Translations under genes and position numbers: made by a program
Shown here: positions 1 through 7,712 of the stretch, one piece after another
Layout of the letters: each line of letters starts with the position of its first letter
Numbering within the stretch: position 1 is the first letter of the stretch
NCBI GenBank assembly: GCA_049587715.1
Contig: JBAVEL010000156.1
Coordinates: 1-33,023 of the forward strand
DNA: 33,023 bases
Source: JBAVEL01 sp049587715
GTDB taxonomy: Bacteria > Bacteroidota > Ignavibacteria > UBA10030 > UBA6906
Reading direction: 5' to 3'
Notes under the pieces: generated by a model
The model's database searches: none
Told to the model about the DNA's origin: nothing
What the model saw: the letters and a program-made list of their open reading frames with translations, nothing else

Positions 1-313
1 TCTCACAACGGCAGGGGTTTCCTGGGCCTCTCCGGGTGGGGCGATTCTTCTCTCGGCGGAAGTCGAATGGAGCAATCAGGAAACCGTCTTCGGGAGGGCG
101 GGTGTGGAGATTTCGCCCGTCCGGGGATTCAGTTTCCGGACGGGAGTGGACCGTGTGGACCTCTCCGAGACCGGCACCGGCATGAAGCCCGGCTTCGGAT
201 TCACTGCCGGGAGCGGAAGCGGGTCCTGGCACCCCGTCCTGAACTACGCCTATGTGGTGGAACCGTTTATCGCCCGGGGCTTGCACGTTGTCACACTTTC
301 GGTGTCGCCATGA
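1..313 (+). CDS. PorV/PorQ-like outer-membrane beta-barrel protein, C-terminal part
   Basis: The first 312 bases form an open frame that enters from outside the window and stops with TGA at 311-313, giving about 103 C-terminal residues. The reading frame has strong third-position GC and alternating hydrophobic/polar strands. It ends with an aromatic-rich strand pair (LNYAYVVEP, then a final strand near VVTLSVSP), the usual end of an outer-membrane barrel of the PorV/PorQ (UPF0164) type. The stop overlaps the ATG of the following barrel gene (ATGA at 310-313), so the two are probably translationally coupled and may be paralogues. The family assignment rests only on the C-terminal strand pattern and the neighbour. 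The N-terminus, signal peptide and true length lie outside the window. Confidence 0.7.
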   Translation, partial: LTTAGVSWASPGGAILLSAEVEWSNQETVFGRAGVEISPVRGFSFRTGVDRVDLSETGTGMKPGFGFTAGSGSGSWHPVLNYAYVVEPFIARGLHVVTLSVSP

Positions 314-1221
314 AGCTCTCCTTCCTGCTGGTGTCCGTGTGTATTCTTCTCCCCGCCTCCCTCCCCCCGATGCTCCGGGCGGAGGGAGGCGCATCGGGGA
401 TGGCTTTCCTGAAGCTGGGGGGATCGGCGCGCGGCGCAGCCCTGGCAGACGCCCTTGGCGTCCTTTCCTCGGGCCCCGAGGCCCCCTTCTACAATCCGGC
501 GGGGGTCCGTGATTCATCTTCCCGCATCCTGCTGCTTCACCGGGCGTGGACGCTGGATGCTGCCGCCGATCTGTTGGCCGCGAGCAGCCCGGCCGGAGAC
601 CGGGTCGGACTGGCTCTTGCCCTCCACACCGTCGCCATCCCGGGGATAGAGATCCGCACCCGGCCCGGGACTCCCGAAGGCACCTTCACCGGCCGCAACT
701 ATGCGCTCGGGCTCTCCGTCTCCTACTCCGTTTCGGAGGATGTGGCGGTGGGCGCAACCGGGAAGCTGCTTTATGAGAAGATCCTGGTGGATGAGGCGAC
801 CGGGTTCGGGATGGACCTGGGGATGCGCTGGGGAGACCCCCGGAGGGGGTTTGCCTTCGGCATCCAGTGTGCCAACATCGGCGCCATGAGCCCCCTGAAG
901 AACGAACGCACCGTGTTGCCGCTTCTGTTCAGGGCGGGCGGGGCGCGTACCTTCGCACTCGACGACCGGTGGGAGCTCTCCGGTGCCGCCGATTTCGTGC
1001 ACAGGGCACACGAAGGAAAGAGCGGTCTCGGCACGGGACTCGAGGCCGTTTACGACGGGATCCTGGCAGCCAGGGGCGGATACCGGTTCGGGGAGGAAAC
1101 AAAGGGGCTTTCCCTGGGCCTCGGGGTCCGCCGGGGATTCGTTTCTTTCGACTACGCTTTCGTCCCCTCGGGGGGGGAACTGGGAGCAACGCACATCATG
1201 GCCCTCTCCCTCTCCCTCTGA
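310..1221 (+). CDS. PorV/PorQ family outer-membrane protein
   Basis: This is a 303-residue protein. The ATG at 310 was chosen because it overlaps the preceding stop and is followed directly by a signal peptide (MKLSFLLVSVCILLPASL, cleavage near LRA-EGG). The open frame extends further upstream, but that part is out of frame with the previous gene and lacks a signal. The mature start has the PorV/PorQ hallmark: FLKLGGSARGAALADA followed by FYNPAG, where a glycine-rich first strand leads into an asparagine-proline turn. About a dozen amphipathic strands follow, ending in MALSLSL. Relatives are outer-membrane barrels linked to type IX secretion in Bacteroidota and are also abundant in other FCB-type phyla without a proven role. 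Export or surface assembly is therefore plausible, but not shown here. Confidence 0.85.
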   Translation: MKLSFLLVSVCILLPASLPPMLRAEGGASGMAFLKLGGSARGAALADALGVLSSGPEAPFYNPAGVRDSSSRILLLHRAWTLDAAADLLAASSPAGDRVGLALALHTVAIPGIEIRTRPGTPEGTFTGRNYALGLSVSYSVSEDVAVGATGKLLYEKILVDEATGFGMDLGMRWGDPRRGFAFGIQCANIGAMSPLKNERTVLPLLFRAGGARTFALDDRWELSGAADFVHRAHEGKSGLGTGLEAVYDGILAARGGYRFGEETKGLSLGLGVRRGFVSFDYAFVPSGGELGATHIMALSLSL

Positions 1222-1245
1222 GGGGGAAGAAGAAGCTTCCCTCAG
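1218..1245. terminator. Putative bidirectional hairpin between convergent genes
   Basis: An inverted repeat spans the two facing stop codons (TGA at 1219-1221 on the plus strand, and the stop of the minus-strand gene at 1242-1244). The arms are CTGA plus GGGAAG at 1218-1229 (two extra G between them) and CTTCCC plus TCAG at 1236-1245, with the loop AAGAAG. No T-run follows on either side, so this is a weak intrinsic terminator at best. It may instead act with Rho or as a 3' end stabiliser. Confidence 0.4.
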
Positions 1246-2099
1246 TTCAGGTGGAAGAGCCGGTACTCCGGCCGCTTCCCGGAGCTGAACTCGACCCCCG
1301 GGGCCGGATACCGGAACAGCTCCAGGATGCGCCGGAGCAGGAGCAGGTCGGCCCCCGGAGCAGGCACGCAATCCAGGTTGAAATCCAGCCCCACCACCCA
1401 CTCCCTTCGCGACAGGCCGTCCCCCACCCCGTATCCCACAGCCAGGTTGAGGAAATCGGGCCACAGGCCTTCCGCCGCCTGTGGGAGCAGGTTGTTCACC
1501 TTCACGGCAAGCCAGTAGGTATGGGCATCATAGTGCTCGGTAAACCGGGGAGGAAAGGTGAACCCCTCCTGCGGGATGTAGCTCCACTTGACGGCGAAAT
1601 TCTCGAGGAAGGGGTGCCCCACCTGCAGCATCCCGTATCCCAGGCCGGCCATGTTGAAAAGAAGATCCTGATAGTCAAAGCCCATCTCTCCCAGACCGTC
1701 TCCCACTTCCACCGAGAGCGCAAACAGCCCGGCCAGCGCCGCGCCCCACCAGAAGGCGTCGTCCGGCGGGGCTTCCCCCCAGAGGAGGATGGATCGGAAG
1801 GTCCGGAACTGGAAATAGGATGTGTACAGATGCCCCGCCTTGTCGATTCCGAGGAAGGGCTTCCCCACCCAGTTCTCCGCATGAAACGTGAAGGGCTTCG
1901 ACGAGCCCTTCCACCAGGCAAAGTAGGAATCCACAAGCGATCCCGTCAGGAGGCCGGCGATCAGGACGCGGGATGCGGTCCGGCGAAAGGCGGGCGCCCC
2001 GGAGGCGGTATCGGGGAGCTCTTCCCCTTGCGCCGCCGATGCGCCCGGACACAGGAGGACGACCCAGAAGACCGCGAGAGCGCAGGCCCAGGCGCGCAT
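1242..2099 (-). CDS. DUF2279 family exported protein
   Basis: This is a 285-residue protein. The ATG at 2099 shares a base with the TGA of the upstream gene (TGATG), and a clean signal peptide follows (MRAWACALAVFWVVLLCPG, cleavage near ASA-AQ). An open frame continues upstream but has no signal and runs through the neighbour. The core matches the DUF2279/YfiM-like pattern: a DKAGHLYTSY block near residue 100, a membrane-like helix pair around a glutamate (LSVEVGDG) and FDYQDLLFNMAG. Family members are predicted periplasmic or envelope proteins of unknown function. It is the last gene of an operon that begins with aspartokinase and includes two glycosyltransferases, so an envelope role is the best guess. 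Confidence 0.8.
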   Translation of the reverse strand: MRAWACALAVFWVVLLCPGASAAQGEELPDTASGAPAFRRTASRVLIAGLLTGSLVDSYFAWWKGSSKPFTFHAENWVGKPFLGIDKAGHLYTSYFQFRTFRSILLWGEAPPDDAFWWGAALAGLFALSVEVGDGLGEMGFDYQDLLFNMAGLGYGMLQVGHPFLENFAVKWSYIPQEGFTFPPRFTEHYDAHTYWLAVKVNNLLPQAAEGLWPDFLNLAVGYGVGDGLSRREWVVGLDFNLDCVPAPGADLLLLRRILELFRYPAPGVEFSSGKRPEYRLFHLN

Positions 2100-2908
2100 C
2101 AGAGCCCCAGAACGATGGACAGAAGCGTGGAACTCATCCGCCGGCGGAAGAACTGGCCCCGTTCCTCCAGACCTCGCCGGTGGGTAACGGCGAACCGCAT
2201 TCCCCTCCGCCCATCCCCTCCGAACACCGCTCCGGCCTCGTAGCTCTGCGTGGATCCCCAACCCACTTCCTGGCGCAGCTTCAGATCCAGAGCCGCATAC
2301 AGGAAGCACCAGGGGAGCCTCGCTCCCGGGGTCTCTCCCCCCATCTGGAGCATCCACGGGCGGTCGGCCACCGGCTCGTTGTGGTAGCTGTAGGTCCCGC
2401 CCCCGTACAGCTTCCAGTCGGAGTGCTCACGTCCGTAGGCAGCCAGGAACAGAAGATAGTCCTTCACGAAAGAAATCGACACGTGGCCCAGCTGCTCGAT
2501 GCCATCGTCCGCAAAATGGGCGCTGAGGTGTCCATACCCCGTCCGCAGCACGGCATCCTGCAGAACGATGTCCAGCGGAAAGTCCACCCGGTAGTCCACC
2601 GTGGAGACGGTGATGTGACCGGGGGATTTGATCAGACGGCTGATCACCACCGCCGAGACACCCGCCTGGAGCCGGACCCCTCCCACCGGTGCTTCCACAA
2701 GCGGGACGGCACCTCCCACCGCCCCGACCCACTCCCGGGTCTCAAGCACCCGGGAAAGCGCCATCCGCGGCTCGAGCGCGTCCGCTTTCAGCTCCGGAAA
2801 CCAGCGACGACCCGGAAGGATCACCGGGAAGGCATCCTCCCCGGCCCCGGCGGATCCCCCTCCAGCCACCATAAGGAAAACCCATACCGCCCGTGGGATC
2901 CTACCCAC
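2099..2908 (-). CDS. DUF1207-like exported envelope protein
   Basis: This is a 269-residue protein when started at GTG 2908. That codon overlaps the TAG of the upstream glycosyltransferase by 8 bp and begins a short signal sequence (VGRIPRAVWVFLMVAGGG, cleavage near SAGAG). The rest of the upstream open frame lies inside the glycosyltransferase gene and is not used. The mature protein opens with a LKADALEPRMAL segment, resembling the block in DUF1207 proteins where a conserved EPR/EAR motif follows a short N-terminal strand. It continues with beta-strand-rich sequence and a YSYHNEP segment, ending in SIVLGL. The DUF1207 call is by motif impression and unproven. Location is expected in the periplasm or outer membrane. 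The one-base overlap with the DUF2279 gene suggests coupled translation and a shared envelope function. Confidence 0.65.
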   Translation of the reverse strand: MGRIPRAVWVFLMVAGGGSAGAGEDAFPVILPGRRWFPELKADALEPRMALSRVLETREWVGAVGGAVPLVEAPVGGVRLQAGVSAVVISRLIKSPGHITVSTVDYRVDFPLDIVLQDAVLRTGYGHLSAHFADDGIEQLGHVSISFVKDYLLFLAAYGREHSDWKLYGGGTYSYHNEPVADRPWMLQMGGETPGARLPWCFLYAALDLKLRQEVGWGSTQSYEAGAVFGGDGRRGMRFAVTHRRGLEERGQFFRRRMSSTLLSIVLGL

Positions 2909-4064
2909 GGGCGGCCCGCCTGCGCGCGTCAAAGCGGCGCACGGCCTCCGCCACCGCCCGCACATCCACCATGGATCGGCACTCCACCCGGGTGGGACAG
3001 ACCCTCTTCCAGCAGGGAGAACATTCCAGGCCTTCAGGCACGAATTTCTCACCCCTGCCGAACAGATCAATCTCCGCCGGGCAGCTTACCCCGAACCATG
3101 CCAGAACATGCTTCCCCAGGGCGATGGCCGCGTGCATGCCGAAGGAATCCCCCGTTACCACACAGTCGGCCAGGGCAATGTAGCACAGCCCCCGTCGGAC
3201 CCCTTCGGTGCACGGGGTGGAGAGCACCCGGGACCCGGCCCGCCGGGCGATCTCCGCGTTGCGCCGGGCATCCTCGGGACCTCCGAGGAGGAGCACCCGT
3301 ACGCCGGGAATGCGCGCCAGCAGGCCCGCCAGTTCAACATGTTGATCGACTGTCAGCTTCTTGTTCGGATAGAGGTCCGAACAGCCCGTGTTCAGCCCCA
3401 CCACCGTATGCTCCGGTTTCAGGCCGGCTTCCTTCCCATACCGGGCCATGAAGGCCTCCTCGTCGCGGGAAAAGCGCAGGACATACGGATCGCGGGCGTA
3501 CCGGAGGCGGAACTGCTCGCAGAGCAACCGGGAGACAGGTTTCCGGTTCACCCGGAACTTCAGATGGTCGTCCAGTCCGAGGATGTAGTTCTCCTGCGCT
3601 TCCCTGTTCAAGGGAACAATCACGCCGTTCTCATCCATTCCGAATCCCAGCTTCCGTCGGGCCTGGAGCGACATCACGAAGGCACCGGACCTCTGTGACT
3701 TGTCGGCGCACAGAACCTCGTCAAACCGCATGCTCCTCAGAATCATCCAGGATTCGGGGCCCCACTCGAAAACCCGGTCCAGGTGCGGGTTCTGCTCCAG
3801 GAGGGGGGCCGCCCCCGGCAGGGTGATCCAGGAGACCGTGCTCCGAGGGTGCTTCCGCTTGAGAGGCGGGAGGATGCTCGTCGTGACCAGCACATTCCCC
3901 ATTGCGTCCAGGTTGACGATGAGGATGCGCCGTCCGCGGGGAGAGGGAGCAACGCACTTCCGGTAGCAGCGGGTACCGGGGATGCACGGTTTGTAGCCTG
4001 TGAAGTTCCTGCAGTCAGGAGGCGGCCGCATGAGCGGGGAGGGGGTGGATCGACGTGCGGGCAT
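2901..4064 (-). CDS. Family 9 glycosyltransferase with N-terminal cysteine cluster
   Basis: This is a 387-residue GT9 (ADP-heptose:LPS heptosyltransferase-like) protein. The ATG at 4064 has AGGAGG ten bases upstream; later ATGs lack a ribosome site. The first Rossmann domain starts at RRILIVNLDAMGNVLVTTSIL (about residue 44), matching the GD.v.ts pattern of the family. The second holds GLNTGCSDLYPNKK, VLLLGGPEDA and a TGDSFGMHAAIALGKHVLAWFG loop, in the place of the usual SNDSGPMH. An unusual N-terminal extension has cysteines at 18, 27, 33 and 37 around FTGYKPC, which looks like a metal or disulphide site. The C-terminus has further cysteines (CSPCWKRVC). It probably adds a sugar to LPS core or a related glycan at the inner face of the membrane. 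The acceptor is unknown. Confidence 0.85.
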   Translation of the reverse strand: MPARRSTPSPLMRPPPDCRNFTGYKPCIPGTRCYRKCVAPSPRGRRILIVNLDAMGNVLVTTSILPPLKRKHPRSTVSWITLPGAAPLLEQNPHLDRVFEWGPESWMILRSMRFDEVLCADKSQRSGAFVMSLQARRKLGFGMDENGVIVPLNREAQENYILGLDDHLKFRVNRKPVSRLLCEQFRLRYARDPYVLRFSRDEEAFMARYGKEAGLKPEHTVVGLNTGCSDLYPNKKLTVDQHVELAGLLARIPGVRVLLLGGPEDARRNAEIARRAGSRVLSTPCTEGVRRGLCYIALADCVVTGDSFGMHAAIALGKHVLAWFGVSCPAEIDLFGRGEKFVPEGLECSPCWKRVCPTRVECRSMVDVRAVAEAVRRFDARRRAARG

Positions 4065-4128
4065 TCGGGATGACCCTCCTCTTTGATGGTTGCGCAGCAT
4101 GTCCTTCGTCCTTCGCCGGGTCGGGGGG

Positions 4129-5175
4129 CTAGAGTCCACCCCTCCCGGCGGACCCGGCCCCGGGCACACACCCCATCCTGTCGAAGGCCTCCAGAACCTG
4201 ATGGGGTTCCAGCTCGCGCATGCAGGGAAGCCCGATGGGACACCGTGTCCTGTTGCAGCCAAGGCAGGGAAGACCCTCCCTCCGCACCACCCCGTGGCCT
4301 TCGCCGTAGGGCCCCTGCAGACGGGGATTGGTGGGGCCGTAGATTCCCAGCACCCGGGTCCCCACCGCCGCCGCAATGTGGAGCGGTCCCGAATCGTTCG
4401 ACACCACCGCCGCGCACCGTCTGAAGAGCGCCCCCAGCTGCGTCAGGGTGGTGGCCGGAGGAACAAAGGCGGGCCTGCGCATCCTTCCCTTCAGTTCGCG
4501 CACCAGAGACTCCTCTCCCGGCCCCCAGGGGAGCACCACGTCCACCATCCGCCCCTCCTCCAGGAGATCCCCCAGGAGCGCGAAAGAGCCCGGAGGCCAC
4601 CTCTTGGTTACCCATCCCCCTCCGGCATGGAGGGCGACGATCGGGCGCGACCCCAGACCCGCGCGCCGCAGCACGTCCTCCATGGTCGCCTCGTCCTCCG
4701 GGGCAGTGGGAAAGACAAGTTCCCGGCTCCCGACGGGTATCCCCAGGGCTTCCAGGCAATCCAGGTTGAACTGGGTGTTGTGGACGATCCCCCCACGCGG
4801 CTCCACGACATGCGAGTAGGCAAAACGGCGCCAACCGAACCGGTATCCCGCGCGCCACCTCGCCCCCGAGAAGCGGGTGACCACGGCAGTACGCGGGTTT
4901 CCGAAGAGGTCCAGCACAAGGTCATACCGTCTGCGCCGGATGTCCCGGATCAGTTGCACCCCCCCCCGCCGGGTCCGGTCGAAGACCACCACCTCATCCA
5001 CGTCGGGATGCAGCCGCAGGAACGCCTGACTGGGGGGCTCGGTCAGGAAGTCCATCCGCGCGCCGGGATATGCCGCCCGGAGGCTCCGGAGCACCACGGT
5101 GGACAGGAGCACATCCCCCACCGCCCTCAGCTTGATGACCAGGAGGCGGCGGACCAGGTCGGGACGGGCAATCAC
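4129..5175 (-). CDS. Family 9 glycosyltransferase (heptosyltransferase-like)
   Basis: This is a 348-residue protein. GTG 5175 is chosen because it lies two bases after the aspartokinase TGA and places the first beta strand (RRLLVIKLRAVGDVLLST) close to the N-terminus, as is usual for GT9 enzymes. The longer open frame runs back into aspartokinase. The family motifs are clear: AVGDVLLSTVVLRSL at residues 15-30, ALHAGGGWVTKRWPP as the nucleotide-sugar loop, and VSNDSGPLHIAAAVGTRVLGIYGPTNP near the C-terminus. The last 50 residues carry CLGCNRTRCPIGLPCM, a cysteine pattern common in heptosyltransferases. It is expected to transfer heptose or a similar sugar from an ADP- or other nucleotide-sugar donor to lipopolysaccharide core. 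It sits directly upstream of a second GT9 gene with a 64-bp gap. Confidence 0.9.
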   Translation of the reverse strand: MIARPDLVRRLLVIKLRAVGDVLLSTVVLRSLRAAYPGARMDFLTEPPSQAFLRLHPDVDEVVVFDRTRRGGVQLIRDIRRRRYDLVLDLFGNPRTAVVTRFSGARWRAGYRFGWRRFAYSHVVEPRGGIVHNTQFNLDCLEALGIPVGSRELVFPTAPEDEATMEDVLRRAGLGSRPIVALHAGGGWVTKRWPPGSFALLGDLLEEGRMVDVVLPWGPGEESLVRELKGRMRRPAFVPPATTLTQLGALFRRCAAVVSNDSGPLHIAAAVGTRVLGIYGPTNPRLQGPYGEGHGVVRREGLPCLGCNRTRCPIGLPCMRELEPHQVLEAFDRMGCVPGAGSAGRGGL

Positions 5176-5177
5176 GG

Positions 5178-6566
5178 TCAGGAACCCCGGGCCGGCACTG
5201 CGGTGCGCGCAAAGAACTCGCCATGCAACCGGCCGAGGGCGGAGGCCAGGTCGGCTTCCCCGACGGCCAGGGTCATGCTGCAAGCGGCATCCCCGAGGGA
5301 AAGGTGGAGGGGGGCGATGTCATCCAGGGCGCCCAATACACGCCGAGCCACGGCTCTCCTCCGGGCGATGCCCTCCCCCACCAGGGAGACCGACGCGGCC
5401 CCCTCCCGCACCTCCACATTCCCGGCCTCCGCCAACCGCCCCCGGAGGTCGGAAGACACGCCGGGGGTTTCCAGAAGACATGAGACACCGTGCACGCTCG
5501 CTGCGGCGCTGAGAACGCGCACCTGACGCTGCGCCTGCAGGACACCCAGAACCCCCGTCCAGAAGAGGGGCTCCGGAACCCTGCGCGCGGGGCGGACTGT
5601 CAGGAGCGAGAGACCTCTCAGAAAGGCAAGGGACTTGGGCTCACCCTCCCCCTCATGATGCCCGCCTGCCGGCTGAATCCAGGTCCCGGGGCAGCCGGGC
5701 TTCCTGGAATTCAGCACCTGCACGGGGATGCTGCCATCCGCCAGGGGGAGCATGGTGCGCGGGTGGAGGACCTTCGCGCCCAGGAAGGAGAGTTGAAACG
5801 CCTCCTCGTATGAGAGCCGTTCCACCACCCTGGCATCCCGCACCATCCGCGGGTCGGCCGTCAGGATTCCGTCCACATCAGTCCAGATCTGCACCCGGGC
5901 GGCCCCCACGATCGCCCCCAGGATGGAGGCGGAGTAGTCCGAGCTCTCCCTCCCCATCGTGGTGGGGATACCTTCCGATGTCACACCAATGAAACCCTGC
6001 GTGATGGGGACCCGTCCCTCGGCACGCGCCCTCCCGAGAAGGGGAACAAGCCGGTCCTTCACCGCGGACATGACCGGTTGCGCCTGCCCGAAGGCGGCGT
6101 CGGTCACCATGAAGTCCGCCGCGTCCATCCAGGCGGCGGGAATGCCCTCCTCCTCCAGTGCCTCCGCGAGGATGCGCGAGGACATCCGCTCCCCCCACCA
6201 GCAGACTGCATCCATGGAGCGGGGAGTCAATTCTCCGAGGATGGCCAACCCCTTCACCAGAAGCTCCACTTGATCCCGCGCCCGGTCCACGGCACCATGC
6301 AGCACTCCCGTTCTTTCCGGTGACCGGATGAGCCCCCGGATGATTTCCCGGTGCCGGTCGAACAGAGAGGCAGCCGTCCGGAGAGCTTCCCCCTCGCGCC
6401 CCCGGGCTGCAAGACGGGCGGTCTCCTCCAGCTCATTGGTGGCGCGCGCCACGGCGGAAACGACCACCAGGGGGTCCTCGGTCCTGTGCGCCCGGATGAT
6501 CCCCAGGACTCTCGTCATCGCCGCGGCGTCCTCAATCGAAGTGCCGCCGAATTTCATGATAATCAT
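5178..6566 (-). CDS. lysC: Aspartokinase, monofunctional, with two ACT domains
   Basis: This 462-residue enzyme catalyses ATP-dependent phosphorylation of aspartate, the first step towards lysine, threonine, methionine and diaminopimelate. The N-terminal kinase domain begins with MKFGGTS (residues 4-10) and includes VVSAVARATNEL, GERMSS, TQGFIGVTSEGIPTTMGRESSDYSA and WTDVDGILTADPR. These are the ATP- and aspartate-binding motifs of the family. The C-terminal third (from about residue 330) has two ACT-like regulatory repeats, consistent with feedback control by an amino acid. ATG 6566 is used; a second in-frame ATG at 6557 begins directly at MKFGGTS and is an equal alternative. It is the first gene of the operon that continues with two glycosyltransferases. 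No homoserine dehydrogenase domain is fused. Confidence 0.95.
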   Translation of the reverse strand: MIIMKFGGTSIEDAAAMTRVLGIIRAHRTEDPLVVVSAVARATNELEETARLAARGREGEALRTAASLFDRHREIIRGLIRSPERTGVLHGAVDRARDQVELLVKGLAILGELTPRSMDAVCWWGERMSSRILAEALEEEGIPAAWMDAADFMVTDAAFGQAQPVMSAVKDRLVPLLGRARAEGRVPITQGFIGVTSEGIPTTMGRESSDYSASILGAIVGAARVQIWTDVDGILTADPRMVRDARVVERLSYEEAFQLSFLGAKVLHPRTMLPLADGSIPVQVLNSRKPGCPGTWIQPAGGHHEGEGEPKSLAFLRGLSLLTVRPARRVPEPLFWTGVLGVLQAQRQVRVLSAAASVHGVSCLLETPGVSSDLRGRLAEAGNVEVREGAASVSLVGEGIARRRAVARRVLGALDDIAPLHLSLGDAACSMTLAVGEADLASALGRLHGEFFARTAVPARGS

Positions 6567-6639
6567 CTCTGCCGCCGCTGCGCCCTGCTCCGTGGAACGG
6601 AAGTTTTTATGTACCCATTCTGGCCGCCAGATGCAACGA

Positions 6640-6670
6640 GGGAGGCGCCCCCGGGCACCCGGTCCCTCCC
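6640..6670. repeat. Inverted repeat in the leader of the aspartokinase operon
   Basis: GGGAGG at 6640-6645 pairs with CCTCCC at 6665-6670. Inside it CCGGG at 6651-6655 pairs with CCCGG at 6658-6662 across a CA loop. It lies about 75 bp upstream of lysC, in what would be its untranslated leader, and may form an RNA hairpin. There is no T-run next to it and I cannot match it to a lysine riboswitch, so its role is open. Confidence 0.3.
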
Positions 6671-6780
6671 CCGCAGGACCTCCGGCGGGCGGCTATATCC
6701 TATTGTCGGGGAAAGGGTTACAGGCGACACGCCGGCTTCTCCCCGCCGGGAACTGAAATGGGTGTCCTTTGGTTGAGAAA

Positions 6781-6810
6781 TTGTGTATATTGTTGCCATT
6801 TATGTATATG
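6781..6810 (+). promoter_or_regulatory. AT-rich probable promoter of the zinc-ribbon gene
   Basis: The 257-bp region between the divergent lysC and zinc-ribbon genes contains the only strongly AT-rich stretch nearby (about 6772-6812). A candidate -10 element TATATT lies at 6786-6791 and would start transcription near 6798, leaving a 25-base leader that includes GGGAG just before the ATG. No convincing -35 hexamer is visible at the right distance. A second possibility is TTGTGT at 6781-6786 with TATATG at 6805-6810. Both readings are tentative. Confidence 0.35.
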
Positions 6811-6822
6811 TTCGGGAGTGCA

Positions 6823-6987
6823 ATGAAGAAGATCGCTGTCAACGTGTGCAGGGACTGCGGCAACCAGTTTCGGGGCCAGACCGGGTCCTACCGGTGCCCC
6901 GAATGCCGCAAGAAGGAGATCCGGTACAAGCAGCAGCGCGAGAAGATGCGAAGGAGTCTCCCCTTCTATCTGAAGACGGATATCTGA
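6823..6987 (+). CDS. Small zinc-ribbon protein (54 aa)
   Basis: This is a 54-residue basic protein. ATG 6823 is preceded by GGGAG. The open frame reaches back 18 codons further, but that part is the AT-rich promoter region. Cysteines 9 and 12 (CRDCG) and 25 and 28 (CPECR) form a typical four-cysteine zinc ribbon. They are followed by a lysine/arginine-rich helix (KKEIRYKQQREKMRR) and the tail LPFYLKTDI. Such compact ribbons resemble ribosomal or transcription-associated zinc proteins, but I cannot name a family. Coding potential is supported by its own promoter-like region upstream and an excellent intrinsic terminator directly downstream, so it is a single-gene transcription unit. Confidence 0.8.
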   Translation: MKKIAVNVCRDCGNQFRGQTGSYRCPECRKKEIRYKQQREKMRRSLPFYLKTDI

Positions 6988-7009
6988 ACAGACGCCCACC
7001 AGCGCACCG

Positions 7010-7043
7010 AAGGCCCGCCGGGATTGCCGGCGGGCCTTTTTTT
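7010..7043 (+). terminator. Strong intrinsic terminator after the zinc-ribbon gene
   Basis: A perfect 12-bp stem (AAGGCCCGCCGG at 7010-7021 pairing with CCGGCGGGCCTT at 7027-7038) surrounds a 5-base loop (GATTG) and runs into seven T at 7037-7043. It ends transcription of the plus-strand zinc-ribbon gene, 22 bp after its stop. The T-run abuts the stop codon of the convergent phosphoesterase. On the minus strand there is no matching U-tract, so it should act mainly on plus-strand transcripts. Confidence 0.9.
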
Positions 7044-7699
7044 CAACCCGCCACACCCTCCCGCACCGAAACCCCTCCCCGCCCGAGGGTCACCATGCAG
7101 TAGTACCCCTCAGCCGCACAACCGCAGTTGGCGACAAGCGTCTTCCCCAGGAGGCCCGTGCCCCGCGCCTCGTGGATGTGGCCGCAGAGCACCAGGGCGG
7201 GGTCCCTCCGGAGGACGAACTCCCGTATCGCGCGGCTTCCGGCGCGTATTCCCGTGCAGGTGGCATCCAGAACCCCGTACGGAGGAGCATGGGAAACGAG
7301 CACATGGAAAGACACCCGGGGAAGCGACATCCGCCCCGCTTCCGCACGCCGTTCCAGCTCGTCCTCGGCCACCTCGTTGGGCGTGCGAAGCGGCGACAGG
7401 GGAGAGGCGGACACGCCGGTAAAACCCACCCCTTCGATGACCCTGCCGACACCGTTGATCAGCACGCCTTCCCCGGCAAGGTCCGTTTCCACGGCGGGGG
7501 TGTCCATGTTCCCCGCAACCGCCACAAGGGGCTTCCCCAGCCGGCACCATCGCCGCACAGGAGGGACCACCTCGCCGGATCTCCCCCGCGTGGTGACATC
7601 CCCCGCGAGCACCAGCACATCGAAATCCGGTTCCCGCTCGAGAATGCCGTCCGCGGCGGAGAAGTCCCCGTGTATGTCGGCCAGCGCCAGGATCCTCAC
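7043..7699 (-). CDS. Calcineurin-like metallophosphoesterase
   Basis: This 218-residue cytosolic protein has all five metallophosphoesterase motifs: D8-x-H10 (ALADIHGD), G33-D34 (AGDVTTRG), G63-N64 (VAGNMD, where GNHD is usual), H137 (LVSHAPP) and G173-H174-x-H176 (CGHIHEARG). These residues bind two metal ions and hydrolyse phosphomono- or diesters. The substrate cannot be read from the sequence; YfcE-like enzymes are the closest general type. GTG 7699 follows a GAGAGG ribosome site and lies 13 bp after the DUF3108 stop. It is the last gene of the long respiratory operon. A link to respiration is not evident, and co-transcription may be incidental. Confidence 0.88.
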   Translation of the reverse strand: MRILALADIHGDFSAADGILEREPDFDVLVLAGDVTTRGRSGEVVPPVRRWCRLGKPLVAVAGNMDTPAVETDLAGEGVLINGVGRVIEGVGFTGVSASPLSPLRTPNEVAEDELERRAEAGRMSLPRVSFHVLVSHAPPYGVLDATCTGIRAGSRAIREFVLRRDPALVLCGHIHEARGTGLLGKTLVANCGCAAEGYYCMVTLGRGGVSVREGVAG

Positions 7700-7712
7700 C
7701 CACTGCCCTCTC

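Noticed and set aside
514..1464. Long minus-strand frames opposite the PorV/PorQ gene and long plus-strand frames opposite the respiratory operon (for example 10151-12013)
   Set aside because: They are antisense shadows of genes in a GC-rich genome: composition dominated by Pro, Arg and Gly, no domain, and they run through several real genes.
6567..6720. Lysine riboswitch upstream of aspartokinase
   Set aside because: A GC-rich hairpin is present, but I could not find the conserved core of a lysine riboswitch; a covariance search would be needed.
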